Shown here one piece after another: positions 35,371 to 42,738 of a stretch of DNA of 44,815 bases. The notes beneath the pieces are model-generated. The model searched no databases. It was not told the origin of the DNA and saw only the letters and a program-made list of their open reading frames with translations. The stretch covers positions 1-44,815 of the forward strand of contig CAIZLN010000162.1 of assembly GCA_903933815.1 (NCBI GenBank), written 5' to 3'. A program made the position numbers and the translations under genes. Numbering within the stretch: the stretch's first letter is position 1; every line of letters starts with the position of its first letter. Origin of the DNA: an uncultured Solirubrobacterales bacterium. Lineage in GTDB: Bacteria; Actinomycetota; Thermoleophilia; Solirubrobacterales; 70-9.

Positions 35371-36825
35371 TTGATCGACCTGCTGGCCGCTGCCACCCAA
35401 GTTTTTCCTGTCTCTGACGCCTTTCCCACGGTTGATCAGGACTACCTGCTTCAGGCCCGCCAGATGCAGGCGCTGTCGTTTGCGATGCACATCCCGCTGG
35501 TCTGTTTCGGGGTCGCGTTTCCGGCGATGGTGATCTTCATGGAGTGGCTCGGGATGCGCACCGGCAAGGCCCATTACACGGCGATCGCCCGGCGCTGGTC
35601 GAAGGTGATGATCACGCTGTTCGCCGCCGGGGTGGTCACCGGAACCCTGCTCAGCTTCGAACTGGGCATCCTCTGGCCGGGATTCATGTCCGCCTTCAGC
35701 GATGTCTTCGGTCTGGCCTTCGGCCTCGAGGGCTTCTCCTTCTTTATCGAGGCGATCTTCATCGCGATCTACGTCTACGGATGGGACAAGCTGTCGCCGG
35801 TGAAACATATGCTCACCGGAATCCCGGTGATGGTGACCGGTCTGACGGGCTCTTTTTTCGTGATCTCGGTCAATGCCTGGATGAACAATCCGTCAGGCTT
35901 TGACGTCGTCAACGGGGAGGTAACGAACGTCCAGCCGTGGGCTGCCCTGTTTGGCAACGGACATCTCTGGCCGCAGTTGACACACATGTATCTGGCCGCC
36001 TTCATCGTGGTCGGCTTCCTGGTCGCAGGGGTCTACTCGGTCGCCTGGCTCAAGGGCCGTCGGGGGGCATACTTCCGGACCGCGATGGTCATTCCCCTGG
36101 CGATCGCCTGTCTTGCTGCTCCGACTCAGATTCTGATCGGGGACTGGTCGGCCCGGACCGTTGCTGAGGACCAGCCGATCAAGCTGGCCTCTTTTGAAGG
36201 CCTTTACGAGACGACCCGGGGGGCTCCCGAGACGATCCTGGGCTGGTACACCGAGGAGAACACCATCATCTTCGGGATCGAGATCCCGAAGATGCTCTCC
36301 CTGCTCGCCTACCACGACCCGAATGCCACAGTCCAGGGCCTCGAGACCGTTCCTCCGGAGGACCGTCCGCCGGTCAATGTCGTCCGGATTTCCTTTCAGA
36401 CGATGGTCGGCATCGGAACAATGCTTGTCGCCCTTGCGGCGTGGTTTCTTTTCGTCTGGTGGCGGAAGAAGCGCCTGCCGGAGTCGAAATGGTTCTACCG
36501 CGCGGTGATAGCCGCGGGGCCTGCCGCGGTAGTTGCCTTGATTGCCGGGTGGGTTACGACCGAGGTCGGCCGTCAGCCCTGGGTCGTTTATGGAGTGATG
36601 AGGACAGAGGAGGCAGTTTCGGGCGCTGACGGGATCGTTTTCGGTTACGCGGCGCTGGCGCTGGTCTACGGCGCGTTGATAGTCGCCACACTCTGGGTCC
36701 TGCGCAAGCTGGCCCGTACTCCCCTGCCGCCGGAGATCGCCGCCCTCGAGCCCGGTTTCGGAGCTGACGCAGGAGCCGTCTCAGGAGATGGTTCAAAGGA
36801 GGGGGGCCGCAGTGGAACTGTCTGA
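35371..36825 (+). CDS. cydA: Cytochrome bd-type quinol oxidase subunit I
   Basis: The 484-residue membrane subunit carries the haems of the bd-type terminal oxidase, which reduces O2 with quinol electrons without pumping protons. The haem-ligand histidine near the N-terminus is His40 (FAMHIPLVCFG), and the glutamates of the FGLEGFSFFIEAIF helix, the WAALFGNGHLWPQLTHMY region with the second His, and GRQPWVVYGVMRT near the C-terminus are present. The quinol-binding Q-loop is short, as in the CIO-like branch. Start is TTG 35371, just 3 nt after nadA, with no good ribosome site; coupling to nadA is likely. Together with cydB it gives high oxygen affinity or cyanide-tolerant respiration. cydDC is not present. 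Confidence 0.94.
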   Translation: MIDLLAAATQVFPVSDAFPTVDQDYLLQARQMQALSFAMHIPLVCFGVAFPAMVIFMEWLGMRTGKAHYTAIARRWSKVMITLFAAGVVTGTLLSFELGILWPGFMSAFSDVFGLAFGLEGFSFFIEAIFIAIYVYGWDKLSPVKHMLTGIPVMVTGLTGSFFVISVNAWMNNPSGFDVVNGEVTNVQPWAALFGNGHLWPQLTHMYLAAFIVVGFLVAGVYSVAWLKGRRGAYFRTAMVIPLAIACLAAPTQILIGDWSARTVAEDQPIKLASFEGLYETTRGAPETILGWYTEENTIIFGIEIPKMLSLLAYHDPNATVQGLETVPPEDRPPVNVVRISFQTMVGIGTMLVALAAWFLFVWWRKKRLPESKWFYRAVIAAGPAAVVALIAGWVTTEVGRQPWVVYGVMRTEEAVSGADGIVFGYAALALVYGALIVATLWVLRKLARTPLPPEIAALEPGFGADAGAVSGDGSKEGGRSGTV

Positions 36826-38059
36826 CGTACCGGCAGTCATCATGCTCGTAGGCATCGCTGCCTATGTGGTCCTCGCCGGCGCTGACTTCGGCTCGCCTTT
36901 CTGGGTCCTGACCGCTCACGGCGAGCGCGCGCGGCAGATCCGTGAACAGACTCACAACTCGATGGCACCGGTCTGGGAAGCCAACCACGTCTGGCTGATC
37001 TTCGTGCTGGTCGTTTGCTGGACCGCTTACCCGGAGGTTTTCGCTTCAATCTTCTCGACCCTGTGGATACCTCTGATTCTCGCCTGTCTGGGGATCATCA
37101 TGCGTGCAGTCGGTTACGTAGTCGGCGACTACGCTAAACGGGACTGGGTCACATGGCTGGCAACCGTGGCGTCTTTCATAACCCCTTTCATGCTTGGCGC
37201 GGTGATCGGAGCCGTGGTGTCCGGACGGGTGCCTATCGGAAATGCTCAGGGAGAAATCATCTCGAGCTGGCTCAACCCGACGTCAATCATGATCGGGCTC
37301 GTTGCGGTGACTCTCTGCGCCTACCTGGCAGCGGTCTATCTTGCGGCCGACGCAAACCGAAAGGGCCTTTCCGATCTCGCCTCAGCATTCAGGGTGCGTG
37401 GTCTCGCTGCGGGGCTGGTGACCGGACTGGTTGCGGCGGGTGGTGTGTTCGTGCTGCAGGGTGACAGCGAACTCGTCTACGAGGGACTGACCAGCGGTCT
37501 GGGTCTGGTTGATCTGGCTGTATCGGCAGCGGCCGGACTGCTTACCATCGTCCTTCTCTGGGGCCGGAAGTTTGCGGCCGCACGCTACACCGCAGCGGCA
37601 GCCGTGGTTACGGTCGTCGCCGGGTGGGGGATAGCCCAGTCGCCCTACATTCTGCCGCCTGCCCTGACGGTCCAGGAGGCAGCGGCTGCTGACAATGTCC
37701 TGATCGGGCTGATGGTGTCCATTGCGATCGGCCTGCTGATTCTGGTTCCCTCGCTGATCCTCCTTTACGGACTGGTGCTGCAGGGGCGATTTGATCCGGC
37801 AGAAGGTGAAACCCCGGACCGCCCGGAGCAGGCCGCTGGATTCAACGCTGGTGATCTCGACCCTCTCGGCCCACCGAAACGACGTTCCGTGGTCACGACG
37901 ATTGTCGTCGCCGCCTCAGGCGCGCTGATGAGCCTTGCCTTTGACGGTGGCATCGGGCTTTATCTCGGCATAGCCATGGTGCTCGGTTCGCTGGCTACGG
38001 GTTGCGTTCTGCTCGCCTTTTCACTGACTAGCCGGCTGGATCAGGCCGAGGAGGGCTAA
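36812..38059 (+). CDS. cydB: Cytochrome bd-type quinol oxidase subunit II
   Basis: The 415-residue membrane subunit scaffolds CydA. The N-terminus LSDVPAVIMLVGIAAYVVLAGADFGSPFW and the conserved APVWEANHVWLIFVLVVCWTAYPEVFA match CydB. I chose GTG 36812, which lies 9 nt after the strong ribosome site AAAGGAGG (36795-36802) and 14 nt inside cydA; the upstream GTG/ATG at 36788 precedes that site. Typical CydB ends soon after the LILLYGLVLQGRF segment, but here a hydrophilic linker (about 322-352) leads to two extra hydrophobic helices (about 357-376 and 380-402). Their role is unknown; a small third subunit fused to CydB is one idea. Confidence 0.93.
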   Translation: MELSDVPAVIMLVGIAAYVVLAGADFGSPFWVLTAHGERARQIREQTHNSMAPVWEANHVWLIFVLVVCWTAYPEVFASIFSTLWIPLILACLGIIMRAVGYVVGDYAKRDWVTWLATVASFITPFMLGAVIGAVVSGRVPIGNAQGEIISSWLNPTSIMIGLVAVTLCAYLAAVYLAADANRKGLSDLASAFRVRGLAAGLVTGLVAAGGVFVLQGDSELVYEGLTSGLGLVDLAVSAAAGLLTIVLLWGRKFAAARYTAAAAVVTVVAGWGIAQSPYILPPALTVQEAAAADNVLIGLMVSIAIGLLILVPSLILLYGLVLQGRFDPAEGETPDRPEQAAGFNAGDLDPLGPPKRRSVVTTIVVAASGALMSLAFDGGIGLYLGIAMVLGSLATGCVLLAFSLTSRLDQAEEG

Positions 38060-38399
38060 GCCCGCCGCTGCCGGATCCGTTGCCCTGGGCAGCGCCGCCG
38101 TCTCGCTGTGAGCCGTTCGACTGGGCCGGTCCGCCTGGTCGGTCGGAGATGGTGTCGTCCGGGGCACCGGGATACCGATCGCCAGCGCTGTCAGGGGCAC
38201 CACCAGTGGCACCGGTCGCCCCGTCAGTACCTGGAAGCCCCTGCAGGCCAGTGGCCTCCGTTGGTCCCGTCGCCCCTGCTTCGGGCGACGGACTGCCACC
38301 ATCACCACCGCAGGCGCTGAGGATAGTGCCGGCGATGACGGCGGCGGTCGCGACTGTGACGATTTTCCCCAATCGGCTTATGTCCGGATTGTGACCCAT
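38028..38399 (-). CDS. Small lipoprotein with collagen-like triplets
   Basis: The 123-residue product has a lipoprotein signal: basic n-region, hydrophobic run GKIVTVATAAVIAGTI, and lipobox Leu27-Ser-Ala-Cys30. The mature part is low-complexity, rich in Gly, Pro, Ser, Asp and Thr. Residues 42-68 form nine Gly-X-Y-like triplets (Gly in eight of nine, Glu at 48), for example GLQGLPGTDGATGATG, which resembles short collagen-like repeats. No enzymatic domain is visible. ATG 38399 is chosen because it gives the lipoprotein signal; the open frame upstream has no ribosome site. It converges with cydB and overlaps its 3' end by 32 nt. No promoter hexamer was found near the start. Confidence 0.65.
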   Translation of the reverse strand: MGHNPDISRLGKIVTVATAAVIAGTILSACGGDGGSPSPEAGATGPTEATGLQGLPGTDGATGATGGAPDSAGDRYPGAPDDTISDRPGGPAQSNGSQRDGGAAQGNGSGSGGLSPPRPDPAG

Positions 38400-38427
38400 C
38401 AGGCAGGGCCGCGCCATGGCAACAGGT

Positions 38428-39624
38428 TCAACGGTTGACCCAGACGTCAATGCGCTGGCCGATCGGGGCGAGCCAGCCCTGCGGCAGGCTCGAACTGTTG
38501 ATCCGCCCGGGCTGGCCGAAACGGAACCTCTCCCGCCGGACAGTGCCGAGAATGCACCCGGCCCTGTCAAGCCTGCCCCTCGATTGAGCAACCGTTTGGC
38601 CTGTCAATCCGGGGACCCTGCACCAGCTCGGCCTCAGGCGGGGGATGCCACCGAAGCCCACCGGGTTGACCCCTGATTCCCGAAGTGAGACCCGACGCAC
38701 CCAGGCCCGGACGGCGCGACCGGAAACTCTGGTGTCAACGGAGGGCAGGGCCGGGTCACAGTAGGCATCACCGAAGCTGGTGAGACCGACCAGTCTCCAG
38801 CCGCTGCTGACCCGGGCGACCATCGGGCCGCCGCTGTCACCGAAGCAGGTCGATGTACTGCCCGCCGGACCCCCGAGGCAGATCATCGTCAGCGGACTGT
38901 AGAAGCGGCCGTTATCCCGACGGCAAACAGCATCGGGAAGAACCACCTGGGTTATAAGGCGGAGAACGTTGCTGGAGGTTTGCCCGAACGGGGTGGTTAC
39001 GCCCCAGCCGGTGGTCTTGACCGGCATTCCTGCCGCGAAGCTCGAGATCTCGCCTGCCCCGGCAAGCTTGATCGGCTGACCGGGAATATCGCGTTTCAGC
39101 TTCAACAAGGCTACGTCCCACCAGGGATTTCGGCTGCTCTCTTCAAACCTCGGCACCCCGTTGCGGGAGTACGGAAGAATGCGTTTGCTCACGTACGAGC
39201 TGCCGCCGGTACCGCTGTCCAGCCAGGTCCGGCCGCCAATCACCTCGATCCGTCGCAGGAGCGGGCGACCGAGGCCGGCCACGCAATGTGCTGCCGTGAT
39301 CACAAGGTCGGAGGCGACCAGTGAGCCACCGCAGAAAGTCCGCTTTCGGGTTGGGGCGCCGTAGCCCGGTCCGCCAAAGGACAGGGCGACCTGCCAGGGC
39401 CAGTCACGGATGCGGGTTGCCTTGCCGTTGATCATGCTTACGGCCGCACCGGAATCTGCGGAAGTATCGGTGGCGGCTTGCGATGGTGAGGCCTGGGCAG
39501 CGGCCGGGCCCCCCGCAGCGATCAACAGCAGGGTCAGCAGGAATCCGGAGTGCACCAGTAGAGACCGGAATCGGCCTGGTTGAAAGGGAACGGTCACCAT
39601 CGCATCGTATCCATTACGATTCAT
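38428..39624 (-). CDS. Secreted S1 family serine protease with C-terminal PASTA-like domain
   Basis: The 398-residue protein has a signal peptide (about 1-45, with LLTLLLIAAGGPAAAQA), an S1/chymotrypsin domain, and a C-terminal segment (about 330-398, CRVPGLTGQTVAQSRGRLDRAGC) like a PASTA domain. The catalytic triad is His113 (ITAAHC), Asp170 (WWDVALLKL) and Ser264 (CFGDSGGPM). The residue at the S1 pocket base, six before the serine, is Ser258 not Asp, which predicts chymotrypsin-like rather than Arg/Lys specificity. I chose ATG 39624 since it lies 6 nt after a TAGCAT hexamer; an alternative ATG is 39600. PASTA-like tails bind cell-wall muropeptides or glycans, so the protease may stay near the wall. 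It is divergent from ftsE. Confidence 0.85.
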   Translation of the reverse strand: MNRNGYDAMVTVPFQPGRFRSLLVHSGFLLTLLLIAAGGPAAAQASPSQAATDTSADSGAAVSMINGKATRIRDWPWQVALSFGGPGYGAPTRKRTFCGGSLVASDLVITAAHCVAGLGRPLLRRIEVIGGRTWLDSGTGGSSYVSKRILPYSRNGVPRFEESSRNPWWDVALLKLKRDIPGQPIKLAGAGEISSFAAGMPVKTTGWGVTTPFGQTSSNVLRLITQVVLPDAVCRRDNGRFYSPLTMICLGGPAGSTSTCFGDSGGPMVARVSSGWRLVGLTSFGDAYCDPALPSVDTRVSGRAVRAWVRRVSLRESGVNPVGFGGIPRLRPSWCRVPGLTGQTVAQSRGRLDRAGCILGTVRRERFRFGQPGRINSSSLPQGWLAPIGQRIDVWVNR

Positions 39625-39637
39625 TAGCAAATGCTAA
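39624..39637. promoter_or_regulatory. Palindrome overlapping the divergent promoters of the S1 protease and ftsE
   Basis: TTAGCA-AA-TGCTAA is a perfect 6-bp inverted repeat in one of the most AT-rich spots of the window. It covers the minus-strand -10 TAGCAT (39631-39636) 6 nt from the protease ATG, and touches a plus-strand TAAGAT (39635-39640) that could serve ftsE. Such a position would suit a repressor operator acting on both genes. It shares its ends with the CIRCE element but lacks the rest of it. Confidence 0.45.
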
Positions 39638-39640
39638 GAT
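39635..39640 (+). promoter_or_regulatory. Possible -10 element of ftsE
   Basis: TAAGAT would start transcription near 39647, giving a leader of about 60 nt before the ftsE GTG. No -35 match is seen at 16-18 nt. It overlaps by two bases the -10 on the other strand. Confidence 0.35.
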
Positions 39641-39708
39641 TTTGCTCGCATTACCTGAATCGACTTCCGGGGTGATTCTTCCCGACAGAAGGAATCAGGC
39701 AACTCCCA

Positions 39709-40587
39709 GTGAATAGGCGAGACCAGATGGCATTCGGAAAGAAGAAGCGAAAGCAGCAGGTGGAGAACACCCTTGCGCAGGCCCGTGAGCGCAAGCTTTC
39801 CGAGCGCCCACGCAAGGGTGGGGCTCCGATAATCGAGATGCGAGACGTCAGCAAGGTCTACTCGGGCGGCCATCTTGCTCTTGATCGAGTCTCGCTCGCG
39901 GTAAACCGCGGAGATTTCGTCTTCCTGGTGGGACCAACCGGTTGCGGGAAGTCGACACTCATCAAGCTGCTGATTCGCGAGCTGGAGCCGACCGACGGCA
40001 CCGTTTCGATCGCTGGCAGGGATGTCGGCCAGCTTTCCGAGAAGAAGATCCCGCAGCTTCGTCGAAACATCGGCACTGTCTTTCAGGATTTCAAGCTTCT
40101 TCCGAGCCGTACTGTCTACGACAACGTTGCGTACGCCCTCCAGGTAATCGGCGCTTCGCGCGCCGAAATCCGGCAGAAGGTTCCCGAGACCCTCCGGCTG
40201 GTGGGCCTCTCGACCAAGCTCCACAACTACCCGGACGAACTCTCCGGAGGTGAGCAACAGCGAGTTTCAGTGGCCCGCGCGTTTGTCAACCACCCACCAC
40301 TGCTCCTTGCCGATGAGCCGAGCGGAAACCTCGATCCCGTCACCTCGGTCGGGATCATGCAGCTGCTGTACCGGATCAACAAGACCGGAACCACCGTGGT
40401 GGTGGTGACTCATGACCGCGAGATGGTTGACCGCATGCGCCGCCGCGTGATCGAACTGTACGAAGGAAGGGTCATCCGCGACGAGGTTGCCGGCGGATAC
40501 ACGGAAGAGTCGACCACTGAGTTTGGCGTGCGGATGCGCGCTGAAATGGGCGTCGGCCTTGAAGGTCACTCGAACGGAGTCCACTGA
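39709..40587 (+). CDS. ftsE: Cell division ATP-binding protein FtsE
   Basis: The 292-residue ABC ATPase partners FtsX to control peptidoglycan hydrolases at the division or elongation site. The ATPase has Walker [10 protein letters not shown] (Gly75 to Thr83, Lys81), Q-loop [10 protein letters not shown], signature [10 protein letters not shown], Walker [10 protein letters not shown] and VVVVTHD. About 40 extra residues precede the ABC domain (basic, Lys/Arg/Gln-rich, [23 protein letters not shown]), unlike minimal FtsE of about 225; the C-terminal tail is also longer. Start is GTG 39709 or ATG 39727 (six codons later); neither has a strong ribosome site. ftsX begins within its stop codon. 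Confidence 0.95.
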   Translation: MNRRDQMAFGKKKRKQQVENTLAQARERKLSERPRKGGAPIIEMRDVSKVYSGGHLALDRVSLAVNRGDFVFLVGPTGCGKSTLIKLLIRELEPTDGTVSIAGRDVGQLSEKKIPQLRRNIGTVFQDFKLLPSRTVYDNVAYALQVIGASRAEIRQKVPETLRLVGLSTKLHNYPDELSGGEQQRVSVARAFVNHPPLLLADEPSGNLDPVTSVGIMQLLYRINKTGTTVVVVTHDREMVDRMRRRVIELYEGRVIRDEVAGGYTEESTTEFGVRMRAEMGVGLEGHSNGVH

Positions 40588-41495
40588 TGGGAAGGATCTT
40601 CTTCTTCACCGGCGAGGCGCTGCGTGCCATGAGGCGCAACATCGCACCGACCACGGCAGCTGTCGTCACCACTGTCCTTACAGCGATCCTTATCGGTGTG
40701 CTGGTCCCGATCTTCCAGACCACCCAGAGCAAGAGCGCCGAGGTCAGAAGTCAGCTCGAACTCCGGGTGTTCCTCTTCGACGACGCGACCGGAAGCGAAG
40801 TCAACTCGCTCCAGTCCGATATCCAGGCGATCCCGAATGTCAGGGAGGTCGAATACCTGAGCAAGGCCGACGCTCTGGCCGAGTTCAGGCGGGATTACGG
40901 CCAGGAGAATCGCGACGTGCTCAAGGAACTGCGCGGGAACCCGCTTCCGGCGAACTTCATAGTCAGACCCGACGACGCCGCCAACCTCGATGCTATCCGG
41001 GCAGCAATTCAGCCGCCCAACGCAAGTGGCAAGCCGACTTATCTCTCGCCGATAGTCCAGCAGGTAGACAACCGGCAGGCGACGGCGAACAAGATTGAAG
41101 AGGTAACCGGAGCACTGAAGCTGGTGCTGACCGTGATCACCGCTCTGCTGATCGTTGCTTCACTGCTTCTGATCGGCAACACCATCCGTCTGTCGATCTA
41201 CACCCGTCGCCGGGAGATCGAGGTCATGCGGCTTGTCGGGGCGACCCGCTGGTTCATACGCTGGCCATTTGTGATCGAAGGCGTAGTCGTAGGCGTGCTG
41301 GGAGGGGCGATTGCGATAATCGTCCTGTGGATAGGCAAGGTCACCGTGGTGGATCCGCTCGCCGACAGCTTTGCGCTGATGCAGGCGCAGGACTCGATGT
41401 CCTTCGTCGTGCTGGGCGCATGCCTGTTTGCTGCGGCGATTCTCGTCTCCACAATCGGTTCCGGCATCACGCTGCGACGCTTCCTGAAGATCTGA
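40587..41495 (+). CDS. ftsX: Cell division protein FtsX
   Basis: The 302-residue permease-like protein has an N-terminal membrane helix (about 20-42), a large extracellular domain (about 45-165), and three more helices (about 175-195, 225-250, 268-292), the four-helix FtsX plan. The extracellular loop is where FtsX contacts hydrolases or their activators such as RipC or PcsB; the motifs LRVFLFDDATGSE, VEYLSKADALAEF and NPLPANFIVRP are typical. LVGATRWFIRWPFVIEGVVVGVLGG is the conserved C-terminal permease segment. The ATG overlaps the ftsE stop by one base (TGATG). Confidence 0.95.
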   Translation: MGRIFFFTGEALRAMRRNIAPTTAAVVTTVLTAILIGVLVPIFQTTQSKSAEVRSQLELRVFLFDDATGSEVNSLQSDIQAIPNVREVEYLSKADALAEFRRDYGQENRDVLKELRGNPLPANFIVRPDDAANLDAIRAAIQPPNASGKPTYLSPIVQQVDNRQATANKIEEVTGALKLVLTVITALLIVASLLLIGNTIRLSIYTRRREIEVMRLVGATRWFIRWPFVIEGVVVGVLGGAIAIIVLWIGKVTVVDPLADSFALMQAQDSMSFVVLGACLFAAAILVSTIGSGITLRRFLKI

Positions 41496-41529
41496 TCTCC
41501 CGATCAATGTGTGACGGGCAGGCAGTGCC

Positions 41530-42738
41530 TTGAGGACAGCCTGGGCTTTCCTGGCGACCGCGCTGGTCGCTCTGCTCGCCGGGATGTGGATCGGTGGCCA
41601 CCCCCGGAATCTGCCGGACGGAATCCGTGACGTTTTTGTGCAGTCAGGCATAGCCCCGGAGGTATCCCCCTCTGACGATGCCCTGAGCGTGATCGAGAGT
41701 TATTACTTCCGCAAAACCGATCAGGCCCGGATTGAGGACGCCTCAATCCGTGGCATGGTCAGTCAGTTGCGCCGGCAGTACGACGACCGCTTCTCCCATT
41801 ACTTCGACGCCGAGGAACTCGCCAGTTTCAACGAGGCGATCGAGGGCAGCTTCAGCGGAGTTGGGATGACGGTAGGGCAAAGCGACGAGAGCGGAATCCG
41901 TATTGGAAGCGTCTTCAACCGCTCGCCGGCTGATCGGGCCGGGCTGAGGGCAGGGGACGTGATCGTGGAGGTAGACGGCGAGTCGATTCTCGGCCAGAAC
42001 ACTGACCTTGCTGTGGCGATGATCAAGGGTCCCGAGGGGACCGAAGTGACCCTGGGAGTGCGCGTTCAGGGTAGGGGCGAATCACGTCGCTTCCGGTTGA
42101 CACGGGAAGAGATCTCGGTGCCGGTTACTTCGAGCCGGGTAAGGAAGGTAGGCGGACTCAAGCTGGGCTACGTCCGCCTGACGACTTTCAGTGAAGGTGC
42201 CAGCGTTGCGCTCGGCCGGGCGGTGAAGAGAGTTCGTGACAAGGGCGCCGTGGGGATCGTCCTCGATCTCAGGGCCAATGGCGGTGGCCTGTTGCCCGAA
42301 GCAGTCCTGACTTCCAGTCTGTTCATCCCCGAGGGCGACACCGTGGTTGAGACCCGGTCTCGAACTCAGGGCAACCAGGTTTATAAGGCGGTCGGCGGTG
42401 ACCTGGATCCCCCGCCAATGGTGGTCCTCGTAAACCGTGACACCGCATCTGCGGCCGAGATCCTCGCCGCGGCCCTGCAGACCAGCAATGATGACCCGGT
42501 GGTCGGAACCAGAACCTATGGCAAGGGTGTCTTCCAGCAGGTGATCGGTCTCGACAACGGAGGCGCGCTGGATCTGACCGTGGGCGAGTTTCTGACGGCT
42601 GAAGGAGTGTCTCTGGCGGGCCGTGGACTCAAGCCCGACGTCTTCTCGCCGAGCCGCCCGGCCGCCAGAACTGATCTTCAGCTGGAACGCGCTTTCGAAG
42701 TTCTGGGCGGCGAAGTTGCTGCCGCCGAAGGCTCCTGA
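41530..42738 (+). CDS. ctpA: S41 family C-terminal processing protease
   Basis: The 402-residue protein has an N-terminal signal/anchor (about 1-20), an N-terminal helical region, a PDZ domain (about 115-195, GVGMTVGQSDESGIRIGSVF and SPADRAGLRAGDVIVEVDG) and the S41 catalytic domain. The catalytic pair is Ser307 (RDTASAAEILAAAL) and Lys332 (TYGKGVFQQV), with the usual 25-residue spacing. Start is TTG 41530 with no strong ribosome site. Such proteases act on the C-termini of envelope proteins. The ftsE-ftsX-S41-smpB order is known in Streptomyces; here the RNB gene is between. Its stop overlaps the next ATG by one base. Confidence 0.93.
   Translation: MRTAWAFLATALVALLAGMWIGGHPRNLPDGIRDVFVQSGIAPEVSPSDDALSVIESYYFRKTDQARIEDASIRGMVSQLRRQYDDRFSHYFDAEELASFNEAIEGSFSGVGMTVGQSDESGIRIGSVFNRSPADRAGLRAGDVIVEVDGESILGQNTDLAVAMIKGPEGTEVTLGVRVQGRGESRRFRLTREEISVPVTSSRVRKVGGLKLGYVRLTTFSEGASVALGRAVKRVRDKGAVGIVLDLRANGGGLLPEAVLTSSLFIPEGDTVVETRSRTQGNQVYKAVGGDLDPPPMVVLVNRDTASAAEILAAALQTSNDDPVVGTRTYGKGVFQQVIGLDNGGALDLTVGEFLTAEGVSLAGRGLKPDVFSPSRPAARTDLQLERAFEVLGGEVAAAEGS

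Noticed and set aside
39624-39637. CIRCE heat-shock element
   Set aside because: CIRCE is TTAGCACTC-N9-GAGTGCTAA. Only the outer TTAGCA and TGCTAA match, with a 2-nt spacer, and the adjacent genes are not chaperones.
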